Below, one piece after another: positions 1-8,589 of a DNA stretch of 64,000 nucleotides. The DNA is from CAYMPH01 sp964392365 (GTDB taxonomy: Bacteria; Spirochaetota; UBA4802; UBA5550). A program made the translations under genes and the position numbers. The DNA is taken from contig CAYMPH010000003.1 of the NCBI GenBank assembly GCA_964392365.1, forward strand, positions 1 through 64,000. Direction: 5' to 3'. The notes below the pieces were generated by a model that saw nothing but the letters and a program-made list of their open reading frames with translations, had not been told where the DNA came from and searched no databases. Each line of letters starts with the position of its first letter. Position 1 is the stretch's first letter.

Positions 1-15
1 TGTTTTCATGTTTTT

Positions 16-53
16 CCGATATATTATAGAAGGGAAACTCTGTAATATATCGG
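16..53. repeat. Inverted repeat upstream of fliG
   Basis: A perfect 11-bp inverted repeat: CCGATATATTA at 16-26 pairs with TAATATATCGG at 43-53 across a 16-nt loop. It lies about 95 bp before fliG. There is no T-run after it, so it is not a typical terminator. It could be an mRNA stem-loop, or an operator in the leader of the fliG operon. Confidence 0.4.
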
Positions 54-146
54 GTCTCCTGTAATATCATATATTTAAATTATTTTATGTTTTGAAAGAA
101 ACATATAGAAAACAAGTGCATATAAATTAAAAAAACGGTAACTGGA

Positions 147-1163
147 ATGCTTCAGTCAAAAAAATCACAGCTTACAGGCAGACAAAAGGCGGCAGTGTTT
201 CTTGTTTCTCTTGGCGCTGAGTCTTCTTCAGAAGTTTTCAAGCATCTGAGGGAAGATGAAATTGAACAGCTGACTTTTGAGATAGCTAGAATAGATAAAA
301 TTGAACCGGATGACAGAGACCGGGTTCTGCAAGAGTTTCAGGAAATGATGATGGCCCAGGATTTTATTCAGAACGGGGGCATCGAATACGCCAGAGATGT
401 ACTGGAAAAGGCTCTTGGCACTCAAAAAGCAATAGATATAGTAAACAGGCTGACATCTTCTTTACAGGTAAGGCCATTTGACTTTATACGGCGTACAGAT
501 CCTTCGCATCTCTTGAACTTTATACAGGGCGAGCATCCTCAGACAATTGCGCTTATTCTTGCATATCTTGATCCGCAGAAAGCTGCATCCATTTTATCAG
601 GATTAAACCATCAGATACAAGCGGATGTTGCAAGAAGGATAGCCCAGATGGACAGAACTTCACCGGATGTATTGCGGGAAGTTGAAAGGGTTCTTGAAAG
701 AAAACTATCCACACTTGCAAGCGAGGATTTTACTTCTGCCGGTGGTGTTGATGCAATAGTTGAAGTTCTAAACCAGGTTGACCGGGGAACTGAGAAAATT
801 ATTATTGAGGCTCTTGAGGAAGAGGATCCTGAACTTGCTGAAGAAATCAAGAAGAGAATGTTTGTATTTGAAGATATCGTTCTTCTCGATGACAGATCAA
901 TCCAGAAAGTACTTAGAGAAGTTGACGGCCAGGATCTGGCCAAAGCTCTTAAGGGTGTTGATAATGAGGTTCAGGAGAAAATTTTCAGAAATATGTCTAA
1001 GCGTGCTTCTGCATTACTAAAAGAGGATATGGATTTTATGGGACCTATCAGACTCAGGGATGTTGAGGAATCACAGCAGAAGATTGTAAATATAATCAGG
1101 AAGCTCGAGGAAAGCGGAGATATCATTGTCGCAAGAGCTGGAGAGGAGGAATTAGTTGTCTAA
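147..1163 (+). CDS. fliG: Flagellar motor switch protein FliG (canonical copy)
   Basis: A 338-residue FliG, the usual length, forming the cytoplasmic rotor ring that meets the stator. The N-terminal domain binds FliF. The middle domain carries an EHPQ motif (residues 129-132) that contacts FliM. The C-terminal domain keeps the torque-helix pattern, with MSKR, a following KED acidic pair and GPIR near residues 280-302. It heads the block fliG-fliH-fliI-fliJ-flbB, and its end overlaps the TTG start of fliH. No fliF is visible in the 146 bp upstream, so this block is cut from its usual flgB-flgC-fliE-fliF neighbours. A second, more divergent FliG is at 46006-47022. Confidence 0.95.
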   Translation: MLQSKKSQLTGRQKAAVFLVSLGAESSSEVFKHLREDEIEQLTFEIARIDKIEPDDRDRVLQEFQEMMMAQDFIQNGGIEYARDVLEKALGTQKAIDIVNRLTSSLQVRPFDFIRRTDPSHLLNFIQGEHPQTIALILAYLDPQKAASILSGLNHQIQADVARRIAQMDRTSPDVLREVERVLERKLSTLASEDFTSAGGVDAIVEVLNQVDRGTEKIIIEALEEEDPELAEEIKKRMFVFEDIVLLDDRSIQKVLREVDGQDLAKALKGVDNEVQEKIFRNMSKRASALLKEDMDFMGPIRLRDVEESQQKIVNIIRKLEESGDIIVARAGEEELVV

Positions 1164-2082
1164 ACTTGTATTTAAACCCGGACAGGTCAAGCAGAGCAAT
1201 GTTGTAAAACAGATTGAACTGCCTCATAAATATCAGAAGAACCTGATTGAGCCTGAGGAATATAAAGAATTTGAAATTGATGAACAGGGAAATCCAATTG
1301 ATGTTTATCATGGTCCGTCCATCGAGGATATGGAAGCAGAGCTTGAGAGGTACAGACGCGAAACTGAAGAAGAAGTAAATGAAATGCTCGAAAGAGCGAA
1401 GCAGAAAGCTGTAAGCATTGAAGAAGGCGGAAAGTCTGCTGCATTTAATGAACTTCAGACCGCCCGCGAGCAGATCAGGATTGAAATTGATAGACTTAAA
1501 GTTGATTCCGAGCACGAGATTGAAAGAGGAAAGTTTGAAGCTGAAAAAATGATCAAGGAAGCGGAACTCAAGGTTTCCGAGATTGAGCATGAGGCATATA
1601 AAAAAGGTTATGAAGCTGGAAGAGAGGAAGGCTACAAGGACGGCCAGGCTGAGGTTATGCGTCTGATTGACAGACTCGGCACAGTTGTTTCAACTGCAGT
1701 TGACATCCGCGACCAGATAATAAATTCATCTGAAAAAATGATGGCTGAGATGATACTCATGATAGCCAGAAAAGTTATCAAAGATGAGATAGTTGAAAGA
1801 AGGGAAGTAGTTATAAATAATATTAAAGAAGCAATTAAGCGTGTTAAAGACAGGGATAGGATTGATATCAGGGTTAACTTCGCTGATCTTGATATGACAA
1901 CTGCTCATAAAGATGAGCTTATAAAAATGATGGAATCACTGAAAAAAGTTAATATATATGAAGATTCGAGAGTTGAACGCGGGGGCTGCATTATTGAAAC
2001 AGACGTCGGCGCTATTGATGCGAGAATTTCAACGCAGCTTGATTCAATTGAAGAAGCTATCAGGAATACTTCAACACTTTAG
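1156..2082 (+). CDS. fliH: Flagellar assembly protein FliH
   Basis: A 308-residue FliH-type negative regulator and adaptor of the FliI export ATPase. It starts with TTG, chosen because a strong GAGGAGGA ribosome site sits 6 nt before it inside the end of fliG. The N-terminal part is charged and low in structure. The centre (about residues 55-155) is rich in Glu, Lys and Ala in a long coiled coil. A GxxxGxxxG-like stretch (GYEAGREEGYKDG) precedes the V-ATPase-E-like C-terminal domain, as in the FliH/YscL family. It sits between fliG and fliI, as expected. Confidence 0.9.
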   Translation: MSKLVFKPGQVKQSNVVKQIELPHKYQKNLIEPEEYKEFEIDEQGNPIDVYHGPSIEDMEAELERYRRETEEEVNEMLERAKQKAVSIEEGGKSAAFNELQTAREQIRIEIDRLKVDSEHEIERGKFEAEKMIKEAELKVSEIEHEAYKKGYEAGREEGYKDGQAEVMRLIDRLGTVVSTAVDIRDQIINSSEKMMAEMILMIARKVIKDEIVERREVVINNIKEAIKRVKDRDRIDIRVNFADLDMTTAHKDELIKMMESLKKVNIYEDSRVERGGCIIETDVGAIDARISTQLDSIEEAIRNTSTL

Positions 2083-2096
2083 GCATGAAAAAATAA

Positions 2097-3497
2097 ATGA
2101 TAAAAATACTCCCTCACGAAAAGGTTGATGTTCTAAGTAAGTACCGCCAGGTTCTGGAGGAAGTCGATACAGTTAAGATTATCGGCAAGGTTGAAAGGAT
2201 CGATGGTCTTACAATTCAATCTCACGGACCGGCTGTAAGATTCGGCGAGCTGTGCAAAATAAGACTTTCAAAAGGCGAATATCTTCATGCTGAGGTTGTA
2301 GGTTTTAATAAAAACAGGGTAATTCTGATGCCGATCGGCGATATGAAGGGCGTGGTTCCAGGTGCTGAGGTGGTTGCTGAAGGATCAGCTTTAATGGTTC
2401 CTGTCGGCGATGAACTTTTAGGACGTGTTTTATCCGGAATTGGAAAACCGATTGACGGGAAAAGAGACATAATCAGTAAATTAAAATATCCTATATCAGG
2501 CGTAAGAATGAATCCCCTTGAAAGAGACAGGGTTACAAAACCCCTTTCAGTAGGTATAAGAGCAATAGATGGTTTAAATACTTTAGGCCGCGGCCAGAGG
2601 ATCGGGATTTTTTCCGGTTCCGGAGTAGGCAAGTCTACTGTTCTTGGAATGATTGCACGATATACGGATGCAGACGTAAACGTAATCGCACTTATAGGTG
2701 AGCGCGGAAGGGAAGTAAAGGATTTTGTAGAGAAGGAGCTTGGCCCTGAAGGATTAAAACATTCGGTGCTGATAGTTGCCACATCAGATCAGCCGCCAAT
2801 GATCAGGCTCAGGGGAGCTTACTATGCACATTCTATTGCTGAATATTTCAGGGACCAGGGGAAAAGCGTAAATCTTCTGATGGACTCTGTAACCCGATTT
2901 GCAATGGCCCAGAGGGAAGTTGGTCTTGCTGCAGGTGAGCCTTCTGCCCAGCGGGGATATCCGCCATCTGTATTCGGAATGATGGCACAGCTGATGGAAA
3001 GATCCGGTGCGGGTGTTTCCGGAGGAAGCATTACGGGATTTTACACTGTTCTTGTTGAGGGAGATGATATGAATGAACCTATTGCTGATGCAGCAAGAGG
3101 AATTCTTGACGGTCACTTTGTTCTTGATAGAAAGATTGCGCATAAGGGGCACTATCCTGCGATAGATATACTGTCTTCAATCTCAAGATGCATGACGGAT
3201 GTTGTAACACCTGAACATCAGGCTGCAGCAAATAAATTCAGGGAACTGATGGCTGCTTATAGTGAAGTTGAGGACCTGATAAATTTAAATGCTTATGCAA
3301 GGGGATCAAACCCTGTTGCTGATAGGGCAATTGCAATGATAGGTGAAATCAATTCTTTTTTAAGGCAGGGAGTTGAAGAACGTGACACTTATGATTCAAT
3401 AGTAAATAAACTGACAGGTATGTTTCTGGAAAAGAAAAAAGAAGTAAGGGATATAGTAAGGCCTGCTCCTTCATTTGCGCAGGTTATCAGGCGATAG
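2097..3497 (+). CDS. fliI: Flagellum-specific export ATPase FliI
   Basis: A 466-residue F1-beta-like ATPase that energises type III export of flagellar parts. The Walker A loop GSGVGKST is at about residues 174-181. A GERGREV segment typical of FliI follows, and the Walker B strand (NLLMDSVTRFA) comes next. The length matches the family. It follows fliH by 14 nt with only a weak ribosome site, so translation is probably coupled. The C-terminus ends in the usual export-specific helical tail. Confidence 0.96.
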   Translation: MIKILPHEKVDVLSKYRQVLEEVDTVKIIGKVERIDGLTIQSHGPAVRFGELCKIRLSKGEYLHAEVVGFNKNRVILMPIGDMKGVVPGAEVVAEGSALMVPVGDELLGRVLSGIGKPIDGKRDIISKLKYPISGVRMNPLERDRVTKPLSVGIRAIDGLNTLGRGQRIGIFSGSGVGKSTVLGMIARYTDADVNVIALIGERGREVKDFVEKELGPEGLKHSVLIVATSDQPPMIRLRGAYYAHSIAEYFRDQGKSVNLLMDSVTRFAMAQREVGLAAGEPSAQRGYPPSVFGMMAQLMERSGAGVSGGSITGFYTVLVEGDDMNEPIADAARGILDGHFVLDRKIAHKGHYPAIDILSSISRCMTDVVTPEHQAAANKFRELMAAYSEVEDLINLNAYARGSNPVADRAIAMIGEINSFLRQGVEERDTYDSIVNKLTGMFLEKKKEVRDIVRPAPSFAQVIRR

Positions 3498-3512
3498 TGA
3501 GGTGTAATTGTA

Positions 3513-3998
3513 ATGAAGAAATTTCAATTCAGACTTCAGAAGCTTTTAGATATACGTGAGAAAAAAGAATTAGATATAAAGAATGAGCTGGCAGCAATTA
3601 TAAGCAGGCAGAATCTTGAGAAGATGCGTCAGGAACAGCTTAGAAGAAATATAGCAAATCAGGAAAAAATAATTCACGCAAAATTACGGGCAGGCGGTTA
3701 TACGGCTTTTGAAGCTTTGACATTTGAACGTTTTATAGATATTTCTCACAGAGCAATAGAACTTGCAGAACAGAAAATTCAGGGAATGGAACCTGAAATA
3801 CAGCAGGTGAGAGGAAGACTAATTGAGGCTTCCAGGGAAAAGAAGGTTGTAGAGAAGCTTAAGGAAAGAAAACTCGAAGACTATACTTATCATTTAAACT
3901 GGGAGATATCAAAAGAGAATGATGATATTAATCAGAAAATTTACATAAATAAGCAGATTCAGGCTAAAGAAGAAGCTTATAATTTAAATAATAATTAG
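3513..3998 (+). CDS. fliJ: Flagellar export chaperone/stalk FliJ (FlbA-like)
   Basis: A 161-residue, almost entirely alpha-helical coiled-coil protein rich in Lys, Glu and Gln. It begins with the FxFRLQKLLDIRE signature of FliJ. FliJ forms the central stalk of the FliI hexamer and helps recycle chaperones. A GAGGTG ribosome site precedes the ATG, and the gene follows fliI by 15 nt. In Borrelia the equivalent gene is called flbA. Confidence 0.85.
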   Translation: MKKFQFRLQKLLDIREKKELDIKNELAAIISRQNLEKMRQEQLRRNIANQEKIIHAKLRAGGYTAFEALTFERFIDISHRAIELAEQKIQGMEPEIQQVRGRLIEASREKKVVEKLKERKLEDYTYHLNWEISKENDDINQKIYINKQIQAKEEAYNLNNN

Positions 3999-4026
3999 AA
4001 AGATTTTGTAAACAAAGAGGTGTAAA

Positions 4027-4620
4027 ATGGCAATTTCAAATAAAGCTAAGACTATATATCTTGTTATACTTATTTTATTTATAAGTGCAGCAGGACTTTT
4101 CTGGATGGATTTTATAGGTCTTGTTGATATTCAGTCAAGAATAAACAGATTCAAAGGAACTCCTGAGTCAGTTGTCAATGCAAAAGATGATGAGCCGTCT
4201 CTTGTTGAAAGAGAGGAATTTGAAAAGGAAAAGCAGAAACTTCAGGAAAGAATTGAAGAAATTGATAAAAGAGAAGCGAAGATAGTTGAAAAGGAAAAAA
4301 CTATCGATTCTGAATCAGATAAAATAGATGAAATCAAAAAAGGAATTGATCTCGAGAAGAAAAAATTAAGCGACGATAAGCTTAAATATTCAGGTTATCA
4401 GAAAAATATTAAAAAGCTTTCAGAGAAGATTTCCAATATGCCGCCTGACGAGTCAGTTAAAATCATGATCAACTGGGAGGATCCGCTGATTATTGATGTG
4501 CTTCGCCAGATGGATCGTGATGCTGAGGAGCTTGGGCGTCAGAGTATTACTTCTTATCTGATAACTCTTATGCCCAAGGATAAGGCAAGCAGGATTATGT
4601 ATCTGATGACTCAGCTTTAA
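4027..4620 (+). CDS. flbB: FlbB/MotE-like collar or stator-associated protein
   Basis: A 197-residue protein with one N-terminal membrane segment (about residues 9-28), a long charged coiled coil (about 60-130), and a C-terminal helical domain (MINWEDPLIIDVLRQMDR, then a KDKASRIMYLM segment) of MotE/FliG-middle-like type. In spirochaetes FlbB is a periplasmic collar protein that organises stators, and it follows the fliJ homologue as it does here. A good site (GAGGTG) precedes the start. The operon ends here against convergent engB, whereas in other spirochaetes flbC and flgD come next. Homology is judged from position and architecture. Confidence 0.75.
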   Translation: MAISNKAKTIYLVILILFISAAGLFWMDFIGLVDIQSRINRFKGTPESVVNAKDDEPSLVEREEFEKEKQKLQERIEEIDKREAKIVEKEKTIDSESDKIDEIKKGIDLEKKKLSDDKLKYSGYQKNIKKLSEKISNMPPDESVKIMINWEDPLIIDVLRQMDRDAEELGRQSITSYLITLMPKDKASRIMYLMTQL

Positions 4621-4626
4621 TGAAAA

Positions 4627-5205
4627 TTATGAAAATTCATCAATCAGGGAAAGTATTTCTTTTTTGCCTTCACCGTTTTTAGCTGATGAAAAAAATATGG
4701 AATCTTCCGGCAGTTCGAGTTCAGCTGCAATTTTCTTAATACTTGCAGCTTTCTGTGTTTTAGATAATTTATCGCATTTTGTTAAAACAATTGCAGCGTG
4801 TATCTCATTGTCATAAAGTTTTTCAAGAATATCAAATTCGAAATCTCCCGGTATTCTCCTTACATCAATTAAAAGAAAAGCAAGTTTAAGATTATTTCTT
4901 CCGGCAATGTATTCATGTATTAAAGGCAGAAATTTATTTTTTAATTCAGCAGGGAGTTTTGCATAACCGAAGCCCGGCAGATCTGCAATTGAAATACTTT
5001 CATTTAGAATGAAAAAATTTACAGTTTTGGTGACTCCGGGCATTTTACCTGTTTTTACCAGATCTTTTTTGTTCATCAGCATGTTTATGAGCGAAGATTT
5101 TCCTGTGTTTGATCTTCCGAAAAAAGCAAATTCCGGATAACTGTAATCAGGAAAACTTGAAAGACCTGGCGAAGATTTTAAAAATCTGACAGATTGAATT
5201 TTCAT
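4627..5205 (-). CDS. engB: Ribosome-biogenesis GTPase EngB/YsxC
   Basis: A 192-residue small GTPase needed for large-subunit assembly. Visible motifs are G1 GRSNTGKSS (about residues 30-38), G3 DLPGFG, and G4 TKCD, with the SSAKNGEG G5-like loop near the end. The length is normal. Its ATG overlaps the stop of rimI (ATGA), so the two are translationally coupled. It faces flbB with only 6 nt between the stops. Confidence 0.95.
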   Translation of the reverse strand: MKIQSVRFLKSSPGLSSFPDYSYPEFAFFGRSNTGKSSLINMLMNKKDLVKTGKMPGVTKTVNFFILNESISIADLPGFGYAKLPAELKNKFLPLIHEYIAGRNNLKLAFLLIDVRRIPGDFEFDILEKLYDNEIHAAIVLTKCDKLSKTQKAASIKKIAAELELPEDSIFFSSAKNGEGKKEILSLIDEFS

Positions 5206-5633
5206 AATACAAGCTCCATCAATATTGCAGAGTCCTCACCGTAGTATTTATTGCGGATGCCGATTCTGGTAAAACCATTTTTTTCATAAAACATCAGAGC
5301 CTGTATGTTATTTTCATTTACTTCAATAGATATTTTTTTCATATTGTTTTTTTTCATGCCGGATATATAATTTATGAGAGCTTTCCCGATTCCGGATCTC
5401 CGAAATTTTTTTCTTACTGAAATATTATGCAGTTGAATTTCATCAGTTACAAACCAGATTACAGCGAAACCGGAAATAATTCCGTTTGTTTCCGCAGCTA
5501 TTGTATCTGAAAAGCTGATATCGAGCTCATCCTGAAACTGCTTTTTTTTCCAGAGAGAAAGACCTTCGCATTCAATTGAAAAAATTTCATCTATATCATC
5601 TTCGCCTGCTTTGCGAATCAATATATCCTGCAT
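5202..5633 (-). CDS. rimI: GNAT acetyltransferase, RimI-like
   Basis: A 143-residue single GNAT domain. The acetyl-CoA loop is seen as RKKFRRSGIGKAL (about residues 74-86), and the later NIQALMFYEKNGF motif is typical of RimI-type N-alpha-acetyltransferases of ribosomal protein S18. It sits between a crotonase gene (4-nt gap) and engB (overlap). In other bacteria RimI clusters with tsaB/tsaD, which are absent here, so the substrate is inferred from sequence only. Confidence 0.75.
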   Translation of the reverse strand: MQDILIRKAGEDDIDEIFSIECEGLSLWKKKQFQDELDISFSDTIAAETNGIISGFAVIWFVTDEIQLHNISVRKKFRRSGIGKALINYISGMKKNNMKKISIEVNENNIQALMFYEKNGFTRIGIRNKYYGEDSAILMELVL

Positions 5634-5637
5634 GAAA

Positions 5638-6414
5638 TTATTTATCTATAGTCCGGGCTTCTCTTTTTTCAAGAAAAGCTGAAATTCCCTCTTTACCGTT
5701 TTCAGTTTCAATTAAAGTGCCAAACAGATTTCTTTCAAGAAGCAGAGCATCTGCCATATTCATGGATAAGCCTTCATTAACTGCTTTTAATGCTGCCTGC
5801 AAAGCCGGCCTGCCTTTGTTTATTATTGAAGAAGCAAATTCAAGTGCTGTTTCAATTGCAGCTCCTTTCGGAGAAACTTTATTGATAAGGCCTATTGTTA
5901 AAGCCTCCTGGGCTGAAATAAAATTTCCAGTGAGTATAAGTTCAAGAGCTCTGGATTTTCCAAGCAGCCTGGTAGTTCTCTGCGTTCCGCCGTATCCCGG
6001 AATCAGGCCGAGTTTAATTTCTGGAAGTCCAAGTTTTGCGCTTTCATCTGCTATTCTGAAATGGCATGCAAGAGCAAGCTCCATTCCGCCCCCGAGAGCA
6101 AAGCCGTTGATTGCAGCTATAAATGGCTTTGAGGCATTTTCTATTATATTATATGCATCCTGTCCGGGTTTAAGATAATCTGCACCTGCTTGTCTACTGG
6201 TTAAGGTTGAAAGTTCTTTTATATCAGCACCTGCTACGAATGCTTTGCCGTTTCCTGTTATTACTGCAACTTTTGCTGAATCGTCTGAAATTATTTTTTG
6301 AACTGTAGTGTGGATCTGCTCGATCATAAATGAGTTTACCGCATTTAAAGGCGGATTATCGACAATCATAATCGCGATTCCTTTTTCATTAACTGAATAT
6401 GTACATCCCGGCAT
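5638..6414 (-). CDS. Enoyl-CoA hydratase/isomerase (crotonase) family protein
   Basis: A 258-residue crotonase-fold enzyme. The oxyanion-hole segment AFVAGADIKEL and the ALGGGMELALACHFRIA stretch are present. Both glutamates of true enoyl-CoA hydratases can be recognised (ADESAK and GLPEIKLG), and GYGGTQR follows. The likely reaction is hydration of a trans-2-enoyl-CoA in fatty-acid or butyrate-type metabolism. Other CoA substrates cannot be excluded, as no pathway genes lie nearby. The AGGAGG ribosome site lies inside the last codons of the small upstream ORF. Confidence 0.88.
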   Translation of the reverse strand: MPGCTYSVNEKGIAIMIVDNPPLNAVNSFMIEQIHTTVQKIISDDSAKVAVITGNGKAFVAGADIKELSTLTSRQAGADYLKPGQDAYNIIENASKPFIAAINGFALGGGMELALACHFRIADESAKLGLPEIKLGLIPGYGGTQRTTRLLGKSRALELILTGNFISAQEALTIGLINKVSPKGAAIETALEFASSIINKGRPALQAALKAVNEGLSMNMADALLLERNLFGTLIETENGKEGISAFLEKREARTIDK

Positions 6415-6415
6415 A

Positions 6416-6577
6416 TTACCTCCTGTTGTATTTGAATATTTTTCTAATTAATACTGCTGCAATTAAAATAATAAATCCTAAAGCATAATCATATAAATGG
6501 TCATCAGAGCAATTTACACAGGTATTACCTGAAATGTCATTAAAATTTTTTTGTAATTCATATGAATAATCCGGCAT
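6416..6577 (-). CDS. Small membrane protein with a CxxC motif (53 aa)
   Basis: An open frame of 54 codons read on the minus strand. The N-terminal half is polar and has the motif CVNC (about residues 20-23). A single hydrophobic helix (about residues 31-44) is followed by a positively charged tail. Its last codons contain the AGGAGG ribosome site of the crotonase gene, whose ATG follows the stop by 1 nt, so the two would be coupled. Its own ribosome site is weak. Homologues are not known to me, and it may be a chance ORF. Confidence 0.45.
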   Translation of the reverse strand: MPDYSYELQKNFNDISGNTCVNCSDDHLYDYALGFIILIAAVLIRKIFKYNRR

Positions 6578-6716
6578 ACTTTAACCTATAATTTTTGATA
6601 AGAATATTATTTTTTTATATGAGTTTCATTCCAGATTTAAATATGGCCTTCAGATATGCAAGAAAAAGAACAATGTAAACCAATAAGTATTAAACTGTTG
6701 ATGATATTAAGATATA

Positions 6717-6755
6717 AAAAAAGAGGCTGTCTTTTTGGACAGCCTCTTTTTTTTA
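6717..6755. terminator. Bidirectional intrinsic terminator
   Basis: Stem GAGGCTGTC/GACAGCCTC with a 6-nt loop, extended by an A-run on one side and a T-run on the other. It lies 12-50 nt past the stop of the porin-like gene on the minus strand. Confidence 0.85.
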
Positions 6756-6766
6756 TAAAGGTTAAT

Positions 6767-8101
6767 TTAAAATTTTACTTCTGTTACAAGTTTAAGAGTG
6801 CTTGCACTGTTATTCCAGCCGCCGTTTATTGTATTTGTTACTTTAGCAAGTGCCATTGCATCAGTATTATATGGATTAAATCCCATTGCCATATAAATTT
6901 CAGCATCGCTGTAAGTATACATCTCAAACAGCAATACAAGTCTTATATTTTTATTAAACTGCCATCCAATGCCTATATTCCAGTAAACTGTATCATATAC
7001 AACCCCGTTGCCGGTACCTGTAGCAGCATTCCCGTATGATGTGTAATTATCATTGAACATACCATAAGAGAATCTTCCAACAACAAGCATAGGGAAGCCG
7101 GCTATTTCATTCAGGTTCCAGTTTAACCAAGCATTAATCTCGAAAAAGTTTTTTGCCCTGTCACCACCATTAGCTGTAGTATATTTATCAATAACCTGAC
7201 CTAATTCAAAATCTGCTCCAACTCTGATTCCGAGCATATTGATTCCGACTCCGCCGCCTGAAAACCAGGCATCTTTTCCTGCTGACGTGCGGTAAGCTGC
7301 ATCATCTCCAGCTGCATTTAAGAATTGAACATTCTCAAATCTCATATAAGCATGAACGTAAAGTCCTTTTAGCGGCTCAACAAACAAGTCGCCATACCAG
7401 GCTTTGCCTGCGTAGTTAGGCTGAAGATCTTTTGATATATTTGTCCAGCCTTCACCTACAGTTGCAGCAACTGTCAGAGTAAACATTCTTAATATCTGAA
7501 TCTCAAGAGATAATCCCAGATCAGCTGCCTTATCATAATCTCCTAAAGATCCATCAATACCTTTTGATATAGCTCCTGGAGCTGTGGTAACCATTCCAAT
7601 TACTTTACTTTGTCCGCCTGTATGCATAACACTTTCAAACCATCTTGTATCTGCCATTTTATTTCTGTTTAAAATAACCGGGGTATTAAGCAGACCTACA
7701 TCAAATGTAAAAAACGCAATGTCATCAAATCCGCCTTTTGTTCTTAAATAAGCATTTTTAACAAAAGCTACATATGAATTAGTAGCAGTTGATAATTTTG
7801 TATTATCTGAAAAAAATACATCCGGACCTACATCAAAAATTACATGATAGCTGAAAACTTTTCCAAGCTCGTGATCAAATTTTAGATAAACTCTATCTAT
7901 CCCAAAATTAACCATTGGCAGGAGATTATTTGCAAAAGTATTTTTTGGAACAGCGCCGGTAGCCATATTTATAGATGTAAAATTCTGGCCGCTGATCCTG
8001 ATCGGGCTTTCTTCCGGTTTTGGCGCATCCTGAGCAAAAGCAAGAGCTCCTGTAAGAACTAAAGACAGAGTTAAAAACAACCCTAATTTTTTGGATTTCA
8101 T
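6767..8101 (-). CDS. Outer-membrane porin-like beta-barrel protein
   Basis: A 444-residue exported protein. The signal peptide (about residues 1-23) ends in the cleavage-like AFAQ. The mature part alternates Gly and aromatic residues as in a large beta-barrel, and it ends in a C-terminal phenylalanine (VTEVKF), the usual outer-membrane insertion signal. The family is not firmly recognised, and it resembles long porin-like proteins of spirochaetes. A strong GGAGG site precedes the ATG. It is transcribed alone from a 488-bp AT-rich intergenic region and ends in a good terminator. Confidence 0.7.
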   Translation of the reverse strand: MKSKKLGLFLTLSLVLTGALAFAQDAPKPEESPIRISGQNFTSINMATGAVPKNTFANNLLPMVNFGIDRVYLKFDHELGKVFSYHVIFDVGPDVFFSDNTKLSTATNSYVAFVKNAYLRTKGGFDDIAFFTFDVGLLNTPVILNRNKMADTRWFESVMHTGGQSKVIGMVTTAPGAISKGIDGSLGDYDKAADLGLSLEIQILRMFTLTVAATVGEGWTNISKDLQPNYAGKAWYGDLFVEPLKGLYVHAYMRFENVQFLNAAGDDAAYRTSAGKDAWFSGGGVGINMLGIRVGADFELGQVIDKYTTANGGDRAKNFFEINAWLNWNLNEIAGFPMLVVGRFSYGMFNDNYTSYGNAATGTGNGVVYDTVYWNIGIGWQFNKNIRLVLLFEMYTYSDAEIYMAMGFNPYNTDAMALAKVTNTINGGWNNSASTLKLVTEVKF

Positions 8102-8589
8102 TTGAAAATCCTCCTTCGTTTTAAACTTTTATATATTTTTATTAAATCTCTGAAATATCATTTTTAGAAAATAAATTATTAATATAATTGTCAATATAAA
8201 TAACAAATTCAGACAATTATTTACAAAAAATAACAATTTGTCGCATATTCCAACAATTATTTACAAATTACAACTATTGTGTTTCTTTATTTTAAAACTA
8301 ACAATAATTTAAAATTAAAAAGTGTTTTTGTTAAAATATGCATTGTAAAATAAAGAATTATGGTGATATATAATAATTTTATTTAAAGATCAATTATTGA
8401 AATAAATAAAAAGAAAAATTATTTTATTTTTAAAATACCTGCAGGCAGACATTTAAAATATCCTTGATATTTCCTAAAGAACAATATAAATTATTAATAT
8501 ACTGAAGTGATCAACCGATTAAATTTATAAGGTGATATTTGTAGTCTGCTCACTCAAAATATTTTACAGATAGAATTAAGAGAATTGAT
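8102..8589. other. Long AT-rich divergent intergenic region
   Basis: This 488-bp gap separates the divergent porin-like and HD-GYP genes and holds no ORF worth calling. It contains the 15-bp direct repeat ACAATTATTTACAAA at 8213-8227 and again at 8253-8267 (40-bp spacing), with related TAACAA motifs between. A possible sigma-70 promoter for the HD-GYP gene, TTGATA at 8464-8469 and TAAATT at 8487-8492 with a 17-bp spacer, is also visible. Confidence 0.5.

Noticed and set aside
6656..7039. Plus-strand frame of 127 codons opposite the porin-like gene
   Set aside because: It overlaps the terminator and the 3-prime end of a well-supported gene, and its Ile/Tyr/Cys-rich content is not protein-like.
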